Shown here one piece after another: positions 21,802 to 33,475 of a stretch of DNA of 64,000 nt. Both the position numbers and the translations under genes were made by a program. The number at the start of each line of letters is the position of its first letter. The stretch's first letter is position 1. Below the pieces are notes generated by a model that saw only the letters and a list, made by a program, of their open reading frames with translations, searched no databases and was not told the origin of the DNA. Origin of the DNA: Ephydatia muelleri. Taxonomy: Eukaryota > Porifera > Demospongiae > Spongillida > Spongillidae. The DNA is taken from contig JABACO010000001.1 in NCBI GenBank assembly GCA_013339895.1, positions 8,164,020 through 8,228,019 on the forward strand, read 5' to 3'.

Positions 21802-24700
21802 CAGCCTCGGATCCAGCATAGGCTTGGGGGGGGGGGGGGGGGGGGGGGGGCGGCCGCTCACCCCATTCATATAAAATGACGCCCTTCTGGCACCCATTGC
21901 CCCCCCCCCCCCCCCCCCCCCCCCCCTCCCATATAATTGCTAAAGTCTGGGTACCTGTACGTTTGCATTTCGTTATCCAATTTATTAGCACGTCTAATTT
22001 CTACAAATGTCGAAGCGGCTGAAGCAATATGGAGCTTCTTTTCGGAAGTCTAAGAAGATCAAGGATTTGGCTGCAAGTGGGGAAGGATGTAGCAAAATTT
22101 CCGAATCTTTTCTGGCGTCTGGCGCTTCTTCACCATCAATTGCAACGGCTGATGGGATGCTAGATAACACAGCTGAGAGTTCGCTCAGTCCAGTCCGTGA
22201 ATTAGGCGCTCCTCCAACAGATGTTCAGCACTTTGCGAGTCCGCTTGAATCACTTCAGCTTCCATCGCTTGATATTCCTTCTGCTGTACCAGCTATATTT
22301 CCATCCCATGCAGAGTTTCGAGTGTCTAATGATGTACATGTAGCTATTGAGTGCCCTGTCCCCCAATCCACCACCAATGAGCGTCCCTTGAGCGATTGTT
22401 GCACCAGCTCCACGATCGCCAGCGTGATTACTCAACCGTCTAAACATTCATCATCTTCAGGGATTGACATTGGATTGCACGTTGGCTCTGCTATTAGTGA
22501 TGACCTGAAAATGGAATTGTTAGACAGTGCCTGGGCGCCAAGTGCTGATTTTGTCATGCCACACTCCACTCGAACACTTAATGGCAAAGAGGAAAGGCGT
22601 TACTTGAGACATGAACATCTTAAGAAGTACCCATTTCTCTCTTACTCACCCTCTATGCAAGGTCTGTATTGTCGTCCTTGTGTTTTGTTTGGACCTCCAA
22701 GTGGTCAGGCAGGAAAGGGTAACCAAAAATTGTCAGCACTGGTAATCAAACTATTGACTAAGTATCACAGACTGTTTGGTAAAGATGAGTACCACAAGAC
22801 AGCTGTTGTCCAAGCTGCTGAATTTAGGCACAAAATGAAGTCTGGGGTGGATATTTTGAAGCACATTGATCAGAGCCGTAATGACGAAGCGGTTCACAAC
22901 AGGAGCATTTTTATGCAAATAATCAAAGCCGTTCTATTTTGCGGAAGACACAATCTCCCTCTTCGAGGTGATCGTGATGATGGGCCATTGAAAGTAGACT
23001 CCGATGGTCAGTTTCAAACAGATTTCAATGAAGGAAACTTTCGTGCACTACTTGCCTTTCGGGTCGACTCAGGAGACAAAATACTAGAGGCTCACTTGAA
23101 GTCGGCTTCACGTACTGCGACGCACATCTCAAAGACCACGCAAAACGAGCTGATTTCTTGCATTGGACAGCACATGGTACAGACGTTAGTACAACGCGTA
23201 AGATGTGCGAGGTTTTTTAGTGCACTGGCTGATGAAACCACAGACGCTGGACGCAAAGAGCGACTAAGCATATCTCTACGCTTTGTAGAAGAGGGCAAAT
23301 TACATGAAGAGTTTCTATGTTTTACGGAAGTAACAGACTTGACCGGTCGAGGCTTAGGATTCACAATCATGGACGAAATGCGAGCCAGGGACCTCGACCT
23401 TGAAAACCTTGTGGGTCAAGGTTATTGCGGAGCTAGTGCAATGAGTGGTGCTTTCAATGGGGCACATGCTGTCATCTGTTCGGAGTATCCACTGGCAACT
23501 TATGTCCACTGCTCCAACCATGTCCTGAATTTGTGCTTATCTCATGGTTCAAGTGAGCAAGCTGTCCGCAATGCTATAGGAATTCTTTCTTCTGCAGCCA
23601 ACTTCTTTAGTCACTCTTCCAAACGTACAACTCTTTTGGAAACCATAGTGACTGAGCAAACGCCTGACGGCAACAAAAAAAACGCCTATTTCACCTTTGC
23701 GAAACCCGTTGGGTGGAAAGACATGACGCTGTACTTACATTCGTAGAACTATTCAGCCCTTTCGTGACTTGCCTCACAAAGTGTCTTGGCCTTGACAAAG
23801 ATACTGCAACTTCTGCGCAGATGGTTTTAAACTCCATCTCAAGGCCAGAATTCATTGTTGCGACATATGTAATGCACGAAGTTCTGGCAGTTACAAAGCC
23901 ACTCTCAGTGCAGCTGCAGAAAGTTGGCATTGACCTCATCAAAGCGATGAGTTTAGTGGATGAGACGATTGAATGTCTGGAAGATAAGAGATCTAATGAT
24001 GCTTCATTTCTGACTGTGTGGGAGGTTGCAGAATCACTTGCAAGTGTAGCTGATGTTGATCTCAAACAACCGCGTCAAGTACAAAGGCAGCGTAATCGCG
24101 TCAATATGGAGTCATGTTCTGACCAGGAGTACTTCAAGCGAGGTATTTATTATCCTTTTCTAGACCATATCTTGTCAGAGTTACGCTCTCGCTTCAATAA
24201 GCATAGCAGAATTATAATACATCTGTGGTCACTCATTCCAAGATTGATTTCATCTTACTCATTAGTGTCTTGCAACCAGCTCTTGCCATGTATGGACAAT
24301 TTTTGGAGTCAGAACAAGCTGTAAAGGGAGAGTATGACGTGTGGAAGAAAAGATGGGCTAAACAAACAGAGTTACCTGACACAGCCGTTGAATCGTTGGT
24401 CGTCTGCGATACTGATTTCTATCCCAACTTATCAGTTTTATTGCACATCGCTGCAACACTACCGGTTACCAGCGCAAGTGCAGAACGCAGCTTTTCCGCT
24501 CTAAAACGACTCAAGAGCTACTGCAGGACGACAATGGGACAAGAACGATTGAACGGCCTTGCCCAGATGCACATCCAGTACTCTGTTCCTGTTGACATTG
24601 AAGCGGTGATAAACCTATTCACAACCTCTGGTCGCGCAAGGCGCTTAAACATCATATTGGTGCATGCCATGCCATTGATACGTTATACTAATCGTATTGA
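21802..24700 (+). mobile_element. hAT DNA transposon (THAP0/DUF4371-like group)
   Basis: The left end is probably at 21802, where CAGCCTCGGATCCAGCATA followed by poly-G resembles hAT terminal repeats. The matching right end was not found. The transposase gene occupies 22007-24815. The element lies directly beside the ISL2EU right end, about 20 bp away. Confidence 0.7.
21826..21927. repeat. Poly-G and poly-C runs facing each other
   Basis: About 25 G (21826-21850) and about 26 C (21901-21926) flank 50 bp of mixed sequence. Together they form a possible hairpin or G-quadruplex/i-motif pair near the left end of the hAT. Confidence 0.85.
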
Positions 24701-24815
24701 TTATCAATTGGGTTTTAATAAATTTCAGCCACTTCATGATCAATATTGTATGTACAAATCAAGGTGTGTAAAAAAGGTTGTTATACTCACCTGTATAACA
24801 TTGTTATACAAGTAG
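22007..24815 (+). CDS. hAT transposase, nearly complete with two frame changes
   Basis: 22007-23746 gives 579 residues: a Ser-rich N-terminus, a TTF-type zinc finger (RYLRHEHLKKYPFLSYSP, GLYCRPCVLFG), then the DUF4371/RNase-H region with RFFSALADETTDAGRKERLS (first Asp), GQGYCGASAMSG (second region) and YVHCSNHVLNLCLSH. The frame then shifts near an A-run at 23,676-23,690, and CETRWVERHDAVLTFVELF continues to 24,205. A second shift near 24,205-24,235 leads to LPVTSASAERSFSALKRLKS at 24,450, the hAT dimerisation domain with its conserved Glu. Similar proteins are often named 52 kDa repressor of the inhibitor of the protein kinase. The two shifts could be decay or read errors in homopolymers. 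Confidence 0.88.
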
Positions 24816-24829
24816 TTATACTGTATTTG

Positions 24830-24942
24830 TTATACACATTGCGTATAATTGTGTATAACGGCAGTGTGTGCTAATCAAAAAACCACAGTGTAAATAAGGG
24901 TTGTTATACACGCCTGTATACAAGTATCTCATTTTGTACAAC
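24830..24942. repeat. GTTATAC-rich stretch, left
   Basis: Recurrent TGTTATAC/GTATAAC words from about 24,778 to 24,920. They resemble the stretch at 30,620-30,725. Confidence 0.6.
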
Positions 24943-25615
24943 TATGTTAATTACATTCTACCGATCCGCGAGGGCGTAATTCGTTGCACACAAATTAATG
25001 CTATTGTAGCTATTAACAATTAAATACCTGCTTTCTAAATAATCATTGTGAATTTGGACTCCAAGCGTTTGAAAAAGCGTTAGTGAAGACGCACGAACTG
25101 CGTTCAGACGAATCTACTTTTGTATGGACAACTTTACTTTTCTCGCTTGGTAAGGGGTTGAACTACTTTCTTTCGTTTCCTTTTTAACATCGTATTGTTC
25201 CTAGTTGCGATCGCGCGATTTGAATCGCCATTTTATAGGCACTTGAAGGCCATTCGATCCTGTGCGTGTTTTGTGCGTTCTACTTTTCGTTATGTAAGTT
25301 TGAAGATGATGAAAACTGTTGGAAGACACTTTGGAGTAGTGAAACTCGTTCCGTTGCGCGTAAGTAGTCGTTTGGATTATAATAACGTGGTTTTGAAAGA
25401 GTGAGATAGTTAAAAACTCAGTTGTGGGTCCTGTCAGTTGTTTGTGTGTGCCGTTTTCTAGATTCAATGTACTTGTGCTTTTCTGAAGTCCATTCGATTT
25501 AGAGCACAATTTAATCTATTGTTGCCTGTGTCTGTGTCCATAGTCACCTGATATGTGTGCAATGTTGCTAGTCTGTGAGTATCAGTGTTCTAGTTGTCTA
25601 CATCAGTGTTGCTTG
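24943..25615 (+). repeat. Left long terminal inverted repeat
   Basis: Inverted match to 30728-31406. The match ends inward at the word ACATCAGTGTTG, exactly where a minisatellite of that word begins. Confidence 0.9.
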
Positions 25616-26180
25616 GTGTTTGTGCATCAGTGTTGCTTGGTGTGTATGTGTGTGTGCATCTGTGTGTGTACATCAGTGTTGCTTGGTGTGTGTTCATCAG
25701 TGTAGCTTAGTGTGTAGTTTCTATGTGTGTGTGTGCATCAGTGTTGCTAGGTGTGTGTACATCAGTGTTGCTTGGTGTGTATGTCTGTGTGTGTGCATCT
25801 GTGTTGCTAGGTGTGTATACATCAGTGTTGCTAGATGTGTGTACATTAGTGTTGCTAGGTGTGTGTACATCGATGTTGCTAGGTGTGTGTGCATCAGTGT
25901 TGTTAGGTGTGTGTGCAACACTGTTGCTTGGTGTGTGTACATCAGTGTTTGCTAGGCGTGTGTACATCAGTGTTGCTTGGTGTGTGTACATCAATGTAGC
26001 TTAGTGTGTAGTTTCTATGTGTGTGTGTGCATCAGTGTTGCTAGGTGTGTGTACATCAGTGTTGCTTGGTGTGTATGTCTGTGTGTGTGCATCAGTGTTG
26101 CAAGGTGTGTGTGCATCAGTGTTGCTAGGTGTGTGTGCTTCAGTGTTGCAAGGTGTTGTGCATCAGTGTTTGAGTATTAC
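25600..26180. repeat. CATCAGTGTTGCTAGGTGTGTGTA minisatellite
   Basis: About 23 units of 20-25 bp with variants. Part of the array (about 25,700-25,800 and 25,990-26,090) is itself repeated as a higher-order block including TAGCTTAGTGTGTAGTTTCT. Confidence 0.92.
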
Positions 26181-26229
26181 TAAGTGTATATCAGTGGCAC
26201 TAGGTGGTACATGTTTGTGTTTGCACATA

Positions 26230-26265
<36 letters not shown>

Positions 26266-26266
26266 A
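26230..26266. repeat. GT microsatellite
   Basis: (GT)n run. Confidence 0.9.
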
Positions 26267-26329
26267 CGCTGGTGCGCGCATGTGTGTCTGTGTGTCAGTG
26301 AGAACATGTATGTGTGCATTTGGTGCATG

Positions 26330-26870
26330 TGTTCATTGTATGCCCCGGCAGCCTCCCAGCACTCCCCGGTGCTTCAGGAGAGCTTGTTGGTTCGCATCAC
26401 CCACCCTCCACCCCTGCATCACCATTGTACCCCTTCTGTGTATTTCTTAATCACTGTCATGCCTATTAATATTAAATACAGCCAGGGTGGGTCCCTTCCA
26501 GGCTTGACTTTCTAACTCGGGGACCCAAGCCTGGGCCAGCGTCCTGGCTTGGTATGCAGGTCACTCAGTGGGTGGCCAACGCCACCATCTGGTGCCTGTC
26601 TCCCCAAGTCTCCCCCAAATGACCTAACAAGCCACGCATGGCTTGGCCACAGGGACTCCCAACTGGTGACCAGCGTCACTCACGGGAGTTCCCCACAGCC
26701 AACAGGTCGGGGTTGGCAGAATCACAGCTCAGCCGGGTTCTCGCCCTGGCCCCCAATCAGTCAACTGGGCATGTTTTGACAGAAGCATATAGCTGGGGAG
26801 CTTAGGGGCTGGGTACGTACACCTACACACCTACTTAGCCTGGGTAAGTTACTAGGCTTGGTAATTAATG
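26330..26870. other. GC-richer interior sequence, no gene recognised
   Basis: Contains a single inverted unit of the 27,361-27,549 minisatellite (GGCAGCCTCCCAGCACTCCC near 26,347). No coding match. Confidence 0.5.
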
Positions 26871-26874
26871 TGTT

Positions 26875-27060
26875 AGTGTACACGTGTATATGTGTACACA
26901 TGTACACATGTGTGTGTATGTGTATTAGTGTGTTAGTGTGTGTATGTGTGTGTACACATGTGTGTTAGTGTGTGTATGTGTGTACACGTGTGTGTTAGTG
27001 GTGTATGTGTGTGTGTGTATGTGTGTGTAAATGTATGTGTCTGTGTGTGTGTGTGCATGA
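26875..27060. repeat. GT/TACACATG-rich tract
   Basis: Mixed GTGTAC and GTGTTAGTGTGTGTATGTG units. Confidence 0.85.
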
Positions 27061-27360
27061 TAAGTGTGATGTGGTTTAGTAGACATTACTAGGTGATGGA
27101 GTTGGTGTTAGGGTGAGTAGGAACGTTAAATACTAAACCATCTGGTCATGTGTCAAGCACAGATACAGCGTACTTGATGCACAGATTACCTACATGTAGC
27201 CTGATGTAGGGTACATGGTCAATGTAACAGGAACATAGAACCAGTGAGAGTCTAGAATATACATATCTTGATCTGTGACCCTGACAAGGCCATTATGGAA
27301 GGGCCCAAAAACATGCATGTGCATGTGTACACATGTATACATGCACGCATATACATATGT

Positions 27361-27549
27361 GCTGGGAGGCTGCCGGGGAGTGCTGGGAGGCTACCGGGGA
27401 GTGCTGGGAGGCTGCCGGGGAGTGCTGGGAGGCTGCCGGGGAGTGCTGGGAGGCTGCCGGGGAGTGCTGGGAGGCTGCCAGAGAGTGCTGGGAGGCTGCC
27501 GGGGAGTGCTGGGAGGCTGCTGGGGAGTGCTGGGAGACTGCCGGGGAAT
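27361..27549. repeat. 21-bp minisatellite, about nine units
   Basis: Unit GCTGGGAGGCTGCCGGGGAG plus T, in tandem with few changes. Because 21 is divisible by three, all frames stay open (GRLPGSA and similar), which explains the overlapping open frames. Confidence 0.95.
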
Positions 27550-27559
27550 GCATATATTC

Positions 27560-28790
27560 TCACAAGCCGGCCATGGCGCGCAAAGGGTAACAATAATAGG
27601 GAGGACAAGGCTCCCGTCCACCTAAGGCCACGAGCCTGAGTAACCACAAGCCTCTGCCCAAAAATACTGATAGGGAGTTACTAGAGCCCCATTAAACTCT
27701 GTTTAGGTCCCTAAACAGTATCCTAACACACACTTAAGCACACATACACACAATAGCACACGTGTACACAAATATATACACACTAACACACACACAAACA
27801 CACACATGTGTACACACACATGCGCACACTTGAAGAACATACGTATGTTGCTGTGCTCAGTTAGTGGGTATGGCTGCTTTGCCACACCCCATATGAGGCT
27901 ACCGAAGCCACTGTCTTGATAACTGGGGCATCCTTTCCAATGGGGAGTATAGATGAGCTAACTGTAGGCTGTTTGCACTAACTGAAGTGTCATTGCTTTG
28001 GTGCGACTCTGTGTTTACTGCCAGATAGACCCCGACCTCTTTGCTGCCTGGGTAATATGTTTTGGCGCCTAGCTGTATAGGGCTTTTGAGGACTCTTACA
28101 TGTAGTGGTTGTATTGAGAAGAACATTATGATTTCTTATTTATTTCTGTTATACACTATGTGTGTGAGTGTGTATGTGTGTGTGAGTATTGCCTGTAGTT
28201 AAACACATCCATGATGTCAAATAATCAAAGCAACATGTACTGTACTAATGGGTTGTATCTGTTGTCAGCTCCCGAACATTCATCTACAAGCTAGGGTCTT
28301 GAGGAATTAACAATGGTGGGCTATCCCCCCCCCCCCCCCCCCAAGTGCATGACAACATACACACATACATTAGGTCCTTCTAAAAAAAAGTCACAAACAC
28401 ATAAGTGCACAGATGGCAGTACACATACACATGCATACACATCTACACACACATGCACAAATTGTAACCAGATTTTCTATACTGTAGTCTTCATCAAAAT
28501 TGTATGTATGGTATGTTTGCATGGTGTGATGTCTTAATATATTTTTATCCTGCTAGGATCAAGCCTTACATTGATGGAAACTGGGAGATTTGATGTGAAC
28601 TTATATTTGTTGTATTATTACATCTGTACATGTACATGTTGTCAATCTGCACTTGTGAGATGTAAATGAACTTTTCCATATATGTACATGTCATGTTAAT
28701 GTACATTCATACATGTTATAAAGAGGTGTGGCCATATCATATGACCATTATAAAAAAGCAAGTTTGTGAGTACTTATAGCAATGACCCAG
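27560..28790. other. Interior of the 6.5 kb unit, no gene seen
   Basis: Includes CA-rich stretches (27,725-27,830; 28,360-28,460) and a C-run at 28,327-28,343. No coding match recognised. Confidence 0.5.
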
Positions 28791-28794
28791 TACA

Positions 28795-29420
28795 CTTCTA
28801 TACATCATGCTATCACCATGTGCATCTGATAGAGTCATGTACATCAAATGAAATCAGGATAGCGGCCATGGCCAGACCTGTGTGCATCAGATTGAATCAT
28901 CAGGCTGTATCTGGTCACTACAATAACACTATTACACTAAAGTTAATAAAATTCAATTTGATGCACACTGGCTGGGTCAGGTCGCTAACATGTTTCTAAT
29001 TGATGCTCACCAGGGTCAGCTGGTCGATACCACAATCCTATCAGCTGCACACCAGAGACTGGCCAATAGCATGACTTTATTTGATGCACACCGGGTCTGA
29101 CCGCTAATATGATTCTATCTGATGCACACTGCTACAATGACAGGATTGCCGCTAGCATAGCTATAGTTAAAACTACAAATCATGTCATGGTAGTGGAATC
29201 CCTGGTGTGCATTAGATAGAATCATGTTAGTGACCACACCCAGTGTACTTCAAATAGAATCAGGATAGCGGCCAGACACAGGTTTGTATTGAATTGAATT
29301 TTAGTGGCAGTCCCTGGTGTGCATTTAATAGAGTCATGGTGGCTGGTGTGCATCAAATAGAATCATGTGAGTGGCCAGACCTGGTATTCTGATGTGCATC
29401 AAATAAGTCATATGTCTGTA
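28795..29420. repeat. Degenerate GTGCATCAAATAGAATCATG array
   Basis: At least ten scattered, partly inverted copies of GTGCATCAAATAGAATCATG or TGATGCACACTGG, often followed by TAGTGGCCAGACC, spaced 40-80 bp apart. It looks like an old minisatellite or satellite fragment. Confidence 0.7.
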
Positions 29421-29424
29421 ATAA

Positions 29425-30282
29425 GTTGCTTTTGAAACCCCAGTTTGGAACAAATACAGCGTACGAGACTTCCATTTCAAATGAATGTAACGCGCATGCG
29501 TAGACTCTTCAAAGCCACATGCCAGGTATGGCGTCATCGTCGGGAAATCTACTGCAACTAACCGTACGTTCCTATCAGCCAGAAGAAGTATCTTGCGTAG
29601 GTCTTCAAGTAAATTGAGGGACTAGTGGCTAATTCCCAGGTTTCTACTCTAACAGATCCCTGAGCAACGATCGCGTCACAGCAGAACCTATCAGTCGATA
29701 TACTAGTACCATGACGACGAAGAAGACGGCGCCGAACCTTAGGTCCTAGGCAGCATGGTGATTACTGTTTGCACTACTCCTGCAGGAGAATCATTTTCAG
29801 TAGCGGATATGTATAACAATTAGTAAGCGAGGTTGCGACCAAAACTGTCTCAAAGCGATGCTGTAACATCAACTCGATAAAGAAGGACATCACTTTTTGT
29901 GCAGGTACAGTAACGTTATATCGGCTTCTTTTTTTCCTTCCTACTGAGGAGAATCAGCTGAAGTCTTAAGCGTAAGCAGTGTGGCTTTGTATTGGTAACG
30001 GGAATTCTTTGTTCTCAGAATCTCAAGTGTCCATAACGCTGAAGTGATGTCTCGGATATCAGCATAGAAGAGGTTGATGGTATACTTGTTGTCGGTTAAA
30101 GGTGTGAGTCCTATCATTTTTGCTATGTAGTTGGCATAGCGAACTACAACCGGACTCTGTAACGCATTCCAAATGAAGCCGATTTAAATAAAGGGCAGGC
30201 AATCCGAGCACAACTAGGTAAGCGCTCGATTTCTAAAATGTTCTATAGCTATGGGAGCGGCGATCCGCATAAGTAACAGATC
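29425..30282. other. Interior of the 6.5 kb unit, no gene seen
   Basis: GC-moderate sequence without recognised motifs. Confidence 0.4.
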
Positions 30283-30624
30283 ATGCAAGAAAGGGATGTA
30301 ACTGAACGTGTCGGAACTGGACAGTGGGACGATGCTAAGAGGAGATCGGAGGAACTAAACGCGTTTTTGGACACACTCGGGAGAGCAAAACAAGGCGCCA
30401 CGGAAGGAGAGACAATTGGGCCCACCGCGCTCGGAACTTTCCTGATGGCATTTCCACCTGCATGGATGCTTCACCGTCGCCGAATGAACTCTTTTTCTGT
30501 TAATTTTTATTTTTGTTCCCTGTATATACTTTCTATTTACTCGCTTATAACAGATTATATCTTTATAGAAGAGGCCTGGAAACGAGGATATGCAGGAAAT
30601 GAGGGACTAATTCAAAATTCATAA
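30283..30624 (+). CDS. Unrecognised 113-codon open frame in the 6.5 kb unit
   Basis: Starts MQERDVTERVGTGQWDDAKR; the first half is polar and helix-like (RRSEELNAFLDTLGRAKQ), the second half hydrophobic (NFYFCSLYILSIYSLITDY). No family recognised. It may be the remnant of a protein encoded by the element, or chance. Confidence 0.25.
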   Translation: MQERDVTERVGTGQWDDAKRRSEELNAFLDTLGRAKQGATEGETIGPTALGTFLMAFPPAWMLHRRRMNSFSVNFYFCSLYILSIYSLITDYIFIEEAWKRGYAGNEGLIQNS

Positions 30625-30727
30625 TTATGTTATACACTCTTTGCTATTGTTATACATATTGTTATTCATTGTTATACTAAATGTTATACAGAAGTTATAC
30701 ACAGTGTTATACTATAGTTGTTATACG
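30620..30727. repeat. GTTATAC-rich stretch, right
   Basis: About nine GTTATAC/GTTATTC words in 105 bp, next to the inner edge of the right inverted repeat. Confidence 0.7.
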
Positions 30728-31406
30728 CAACACTGATGTAGACAACTTGAACACTGATACACACAGACTAGCAACATTGCACACATATCAGGTGACTATG
30801 GACACAGACACAGGCAACAATAGATTAAATTGTGCTCTAAATCGAATGGACTTCAGAAAAGCACAAGTACATTGAATCTAGAAAACGGCACTCACAAACA
30901 ACTGACAGGAGCCACAACTGAGTTTTTAACTATCTCACTCTTTCAAAACCACGTTATTATAATCCAAACGACTACTTACGCGCAACGGAACGAGTTTCAC
31001 AACTCCAAAGTGTCTTCCAACAGTTCTCATCATCTTCGAACTTACATAACGAAAAGCAGAACGCACAAAACACGCACAGGATCGAATGACCTTGAAGCGC
31101 CTACGATTCAAATCGCGCGATCGCAACTAGGAACAATACGATGTTAAAAAGGAAACGAAAGAAAGTAGTTCAACCTCTTACCAAGCGAGAAAAGTAAAGT
31201 TGTCCATACAAAAGTAGATTCGTCTGAACGCAGATCGCGCGTCTTCACTATCGCTTTTTCAAACGCTTGGAGTCCAAATTCTATTCCGTCATTACGCGTA
31301 CAATGATTATTTAGAAAGCAGGCATTTAATTGTTAATAGCTACAATAGCATTAACTTGTGTGCAACGAATTACGCCCTCGCGGATCGGTAGAATGTAATT
31401 AGCATA
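30728..31406 (-). repeat. Right long terminal inverted repeat
   Basis: Inverted match to 24943-25615. The inner edge (GCAACACTGATGTAGACAAC) abuts a GTTATAC-rich stretch. Confidence 0.9.
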
Positions 31407-31869
31407 TTTTTACACAGCGTTTGTTTCTCTAAAAGCATACCGTTTTATGACACGGAACAAACGTAGAACTGTAGATCTTTGAGTTCTCGTTCCATCGCGA
31501 CAAAGAGATAAGCGATACGTTTCTCCGTTGTCCCTCCAGACGCGAGATGAAGGTTAAAGTAGTTAACCGTAGTTAACAAAGCACCTTACCCGCGCATGCG
31601 CACAACGGTACTCCGATCTAGACATACGGCACGCTCCCAACGCTACTAAGGAATCGTGACTGTTGCTCCCAATCCTCAACCTAATACAAATGGGTGACCC
31701 GGATCCTAACGGTGAACCCGCTCCTTTTTCACCAGAGCAGATGGCCTGGCTGACCCGAAATCTACGACCCGCGAGCGTCGCCGGGACGGGTGGGACCTCT
31801 TCGCAGCTCCCCCCGGGCAGTGAGTTCCTTGTTATGATCGAGTGTTCCTTGTTTAGCATAGAGAACCCC

Positions 31870-32270
31870 CACCGTCACCGCAAGTTGGCACCGCCGCGAC
31901 CGCTCCGTCCGCAACCGTATTCGGGGCATGGGTAGAACGTGTTACAATTGATGAATCTAACTTGAGTACCTAACTTGTACAGGGGCCGCGCTTCGCCTCC
32001 GCAAGCTGGCATCGCCACGGCCGCTCCGCCCGCGATACGGCCTGGCCTACGTAATATTTGGTACTGGGATCCGCGCCCCGGATTCACAAGCTGGCGTGCC
32101 GAGGCCGCCCCGCCCACAATGCGTTTTCTTACTTGTACATCATTCTATGTAGGGGCCGCGTTCCCTCATTGCAAGTTGGCAGTGCCACGGCCGCTCGCCG
32201 GCAGCGCATTGTTAACTTGTACATCATCCCCGAGCACGCGCAGTCAGAGATGTAGCTGGACAGCCGCGAG
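31870..32270. repeat. Four imperfect GC-rich units of about 100 bp
   Basis: Each unit carries CGCAAGCTGGCATCGCCACG-like sequence followed by GCCGCTCCGCC, spaced roughly 90-110 bp, often preceded by TTGTACA(TCAT)...GGGGCCGCG. It lies inside the DIRS-like fossil. Confidence 0.7.
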
Positions 32271-33295
32271 TAGTATAATTCAAAGCTTCTAGCCAATTGT
32301 ACCCCGCACAGACCCGAGCGCAGCTGCAGGGCAAACCCTCCCGACCTTTGCTGATGCACACGATGCCACAGCACCACAGCTATTCACCTCGCAGCTCGCT
32401 GCTACGCTTCCTATATTCGATGCCGACAACACCACAGCTGCGCTTCTGCACGCATCGGTGGTCCCACAAACCGCCTGCCAGCTAGACTAATAGCGCGAAT
32501 CAAGAACCTGGAGTTCATTGAAATCTATGAGCTGCTGCAGGAAGCCTGACTGCCTGACACCACGGCGGACGCAACCACCCAGGCAATAACCCTCCGACTG
32601 CCCCGCCGTTCGACGCTGGTTTCGGATATCTTGGTATGGGTCGAGTGCTACTGCCTCATGCAGGGCCGTAGCAGCCGGTCAGGCATGCGGGCAAAAGCCT
32701 GACCACTTTTTGTCCGAGGTCCACCTCGAGAAACGGCTAAAAACGATATTTAACAATGTGTGAACCCGGTGTGGTATTTAATATTATATTCACAGGTTAC
32801 CCGCAAACGCGTTTTCATGGTTGTTACAGTACAGTACATGTAATCAGTATGAACAGGTGTCCACCCTTGTCAGCTGTCAGTGAGCGAAGTGCTTCTGCTT
32901 TGAGGAGGGTGAAGACTTACCTCAGGACCACCATGTGAGATACAAGGCTCAATAATCTTCTTGTTCTCCATGTACATAAGGATTGCTGTGATTCACAGAT
33001 TGCCAACTGAAATCAATTTGTGTGTGGCAGTGAACATCGCCTTTCTCTATTTGGCAAGTTTTGAGACACATTCTTCTATCATTCTTGTCATAATTAAATC
33101 AAAGTGAGACATCATAAATGGGAATATATATATGAGTATGTTACCAGTTGAATCTATAATGTAACAGCATATAAAATTCCAAATAAATAAACCTATAGTG
33201 TCGCTTGGCACTTTGATTCATTAATGCAGGGGGAGATGTCGATTACCACATACCTACTTTGCTGTTGTCCTAAGCCAAAAAATGCCTCTCAGATT

Positions 33296-33475
33296 TGTAA
33301 CAGAGTCAACTTGATTATAGTTGCACAACAACAGTGAACAACAACTCACTTCAACACACAGTAACTCAACATATATGCACCCATCGCGCGTGCATCTATT
33401 TAACACCTTTACTAGATTACTATGTGTCCGTATACTGTCATGCTACACAATGTGTCCGTATACTGTCATGCTACA
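33296..33475 (-). repeat. LTR of the Ty3/Gypsy fossil (3' LTR by coding strand)
   Basis: 180 bp, starting TGTAACAGAGTCAACTTG and ending GCTACA. Nearly identical to the copy at 36462-36651. Confidence 0.92.

Larger units (their letters stand above)
24943..31406. mobile_element. 6.5 kb unit with about 680-bp terminal inverted repeats, unclassified
   Basis: 24943-25615 and 30728-31406 are inverted copies with about 95 percent identity by eye. They share GATCCGCGAGGGCGTAATTC, GGAACGAGTTTC/GAAACTCGTTCC, AACCACGTTATTATAATCC and TGACTATGGACACAGACACA. The interior holds minisatellites and one unrecognised 113-codon frame at 30283-30624, but no transposase I can name. Very long TIRs with repeats at the inner edges suggest a foldback or MITE-like DNA transposon, or a deletion derivative of a large element. 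No target-site duplication was found. Confidence 0.75.

Noticed and set aside
25201-25509. 102-codon frame inside the 680-bp inverted repeat, also present at 30,830-31,147
   Set aside because: Present in both arms, but composition is not protein-like, no motif is seen and the opposite strand is equally open. It is probably chance.
27252-27647. Repeat protein GRLPGSA/ALPGSLP
   Set aside because: The frame stays open on both strands only because the minisatellite unit is 21 bp. There is no start context and no conserved flank.
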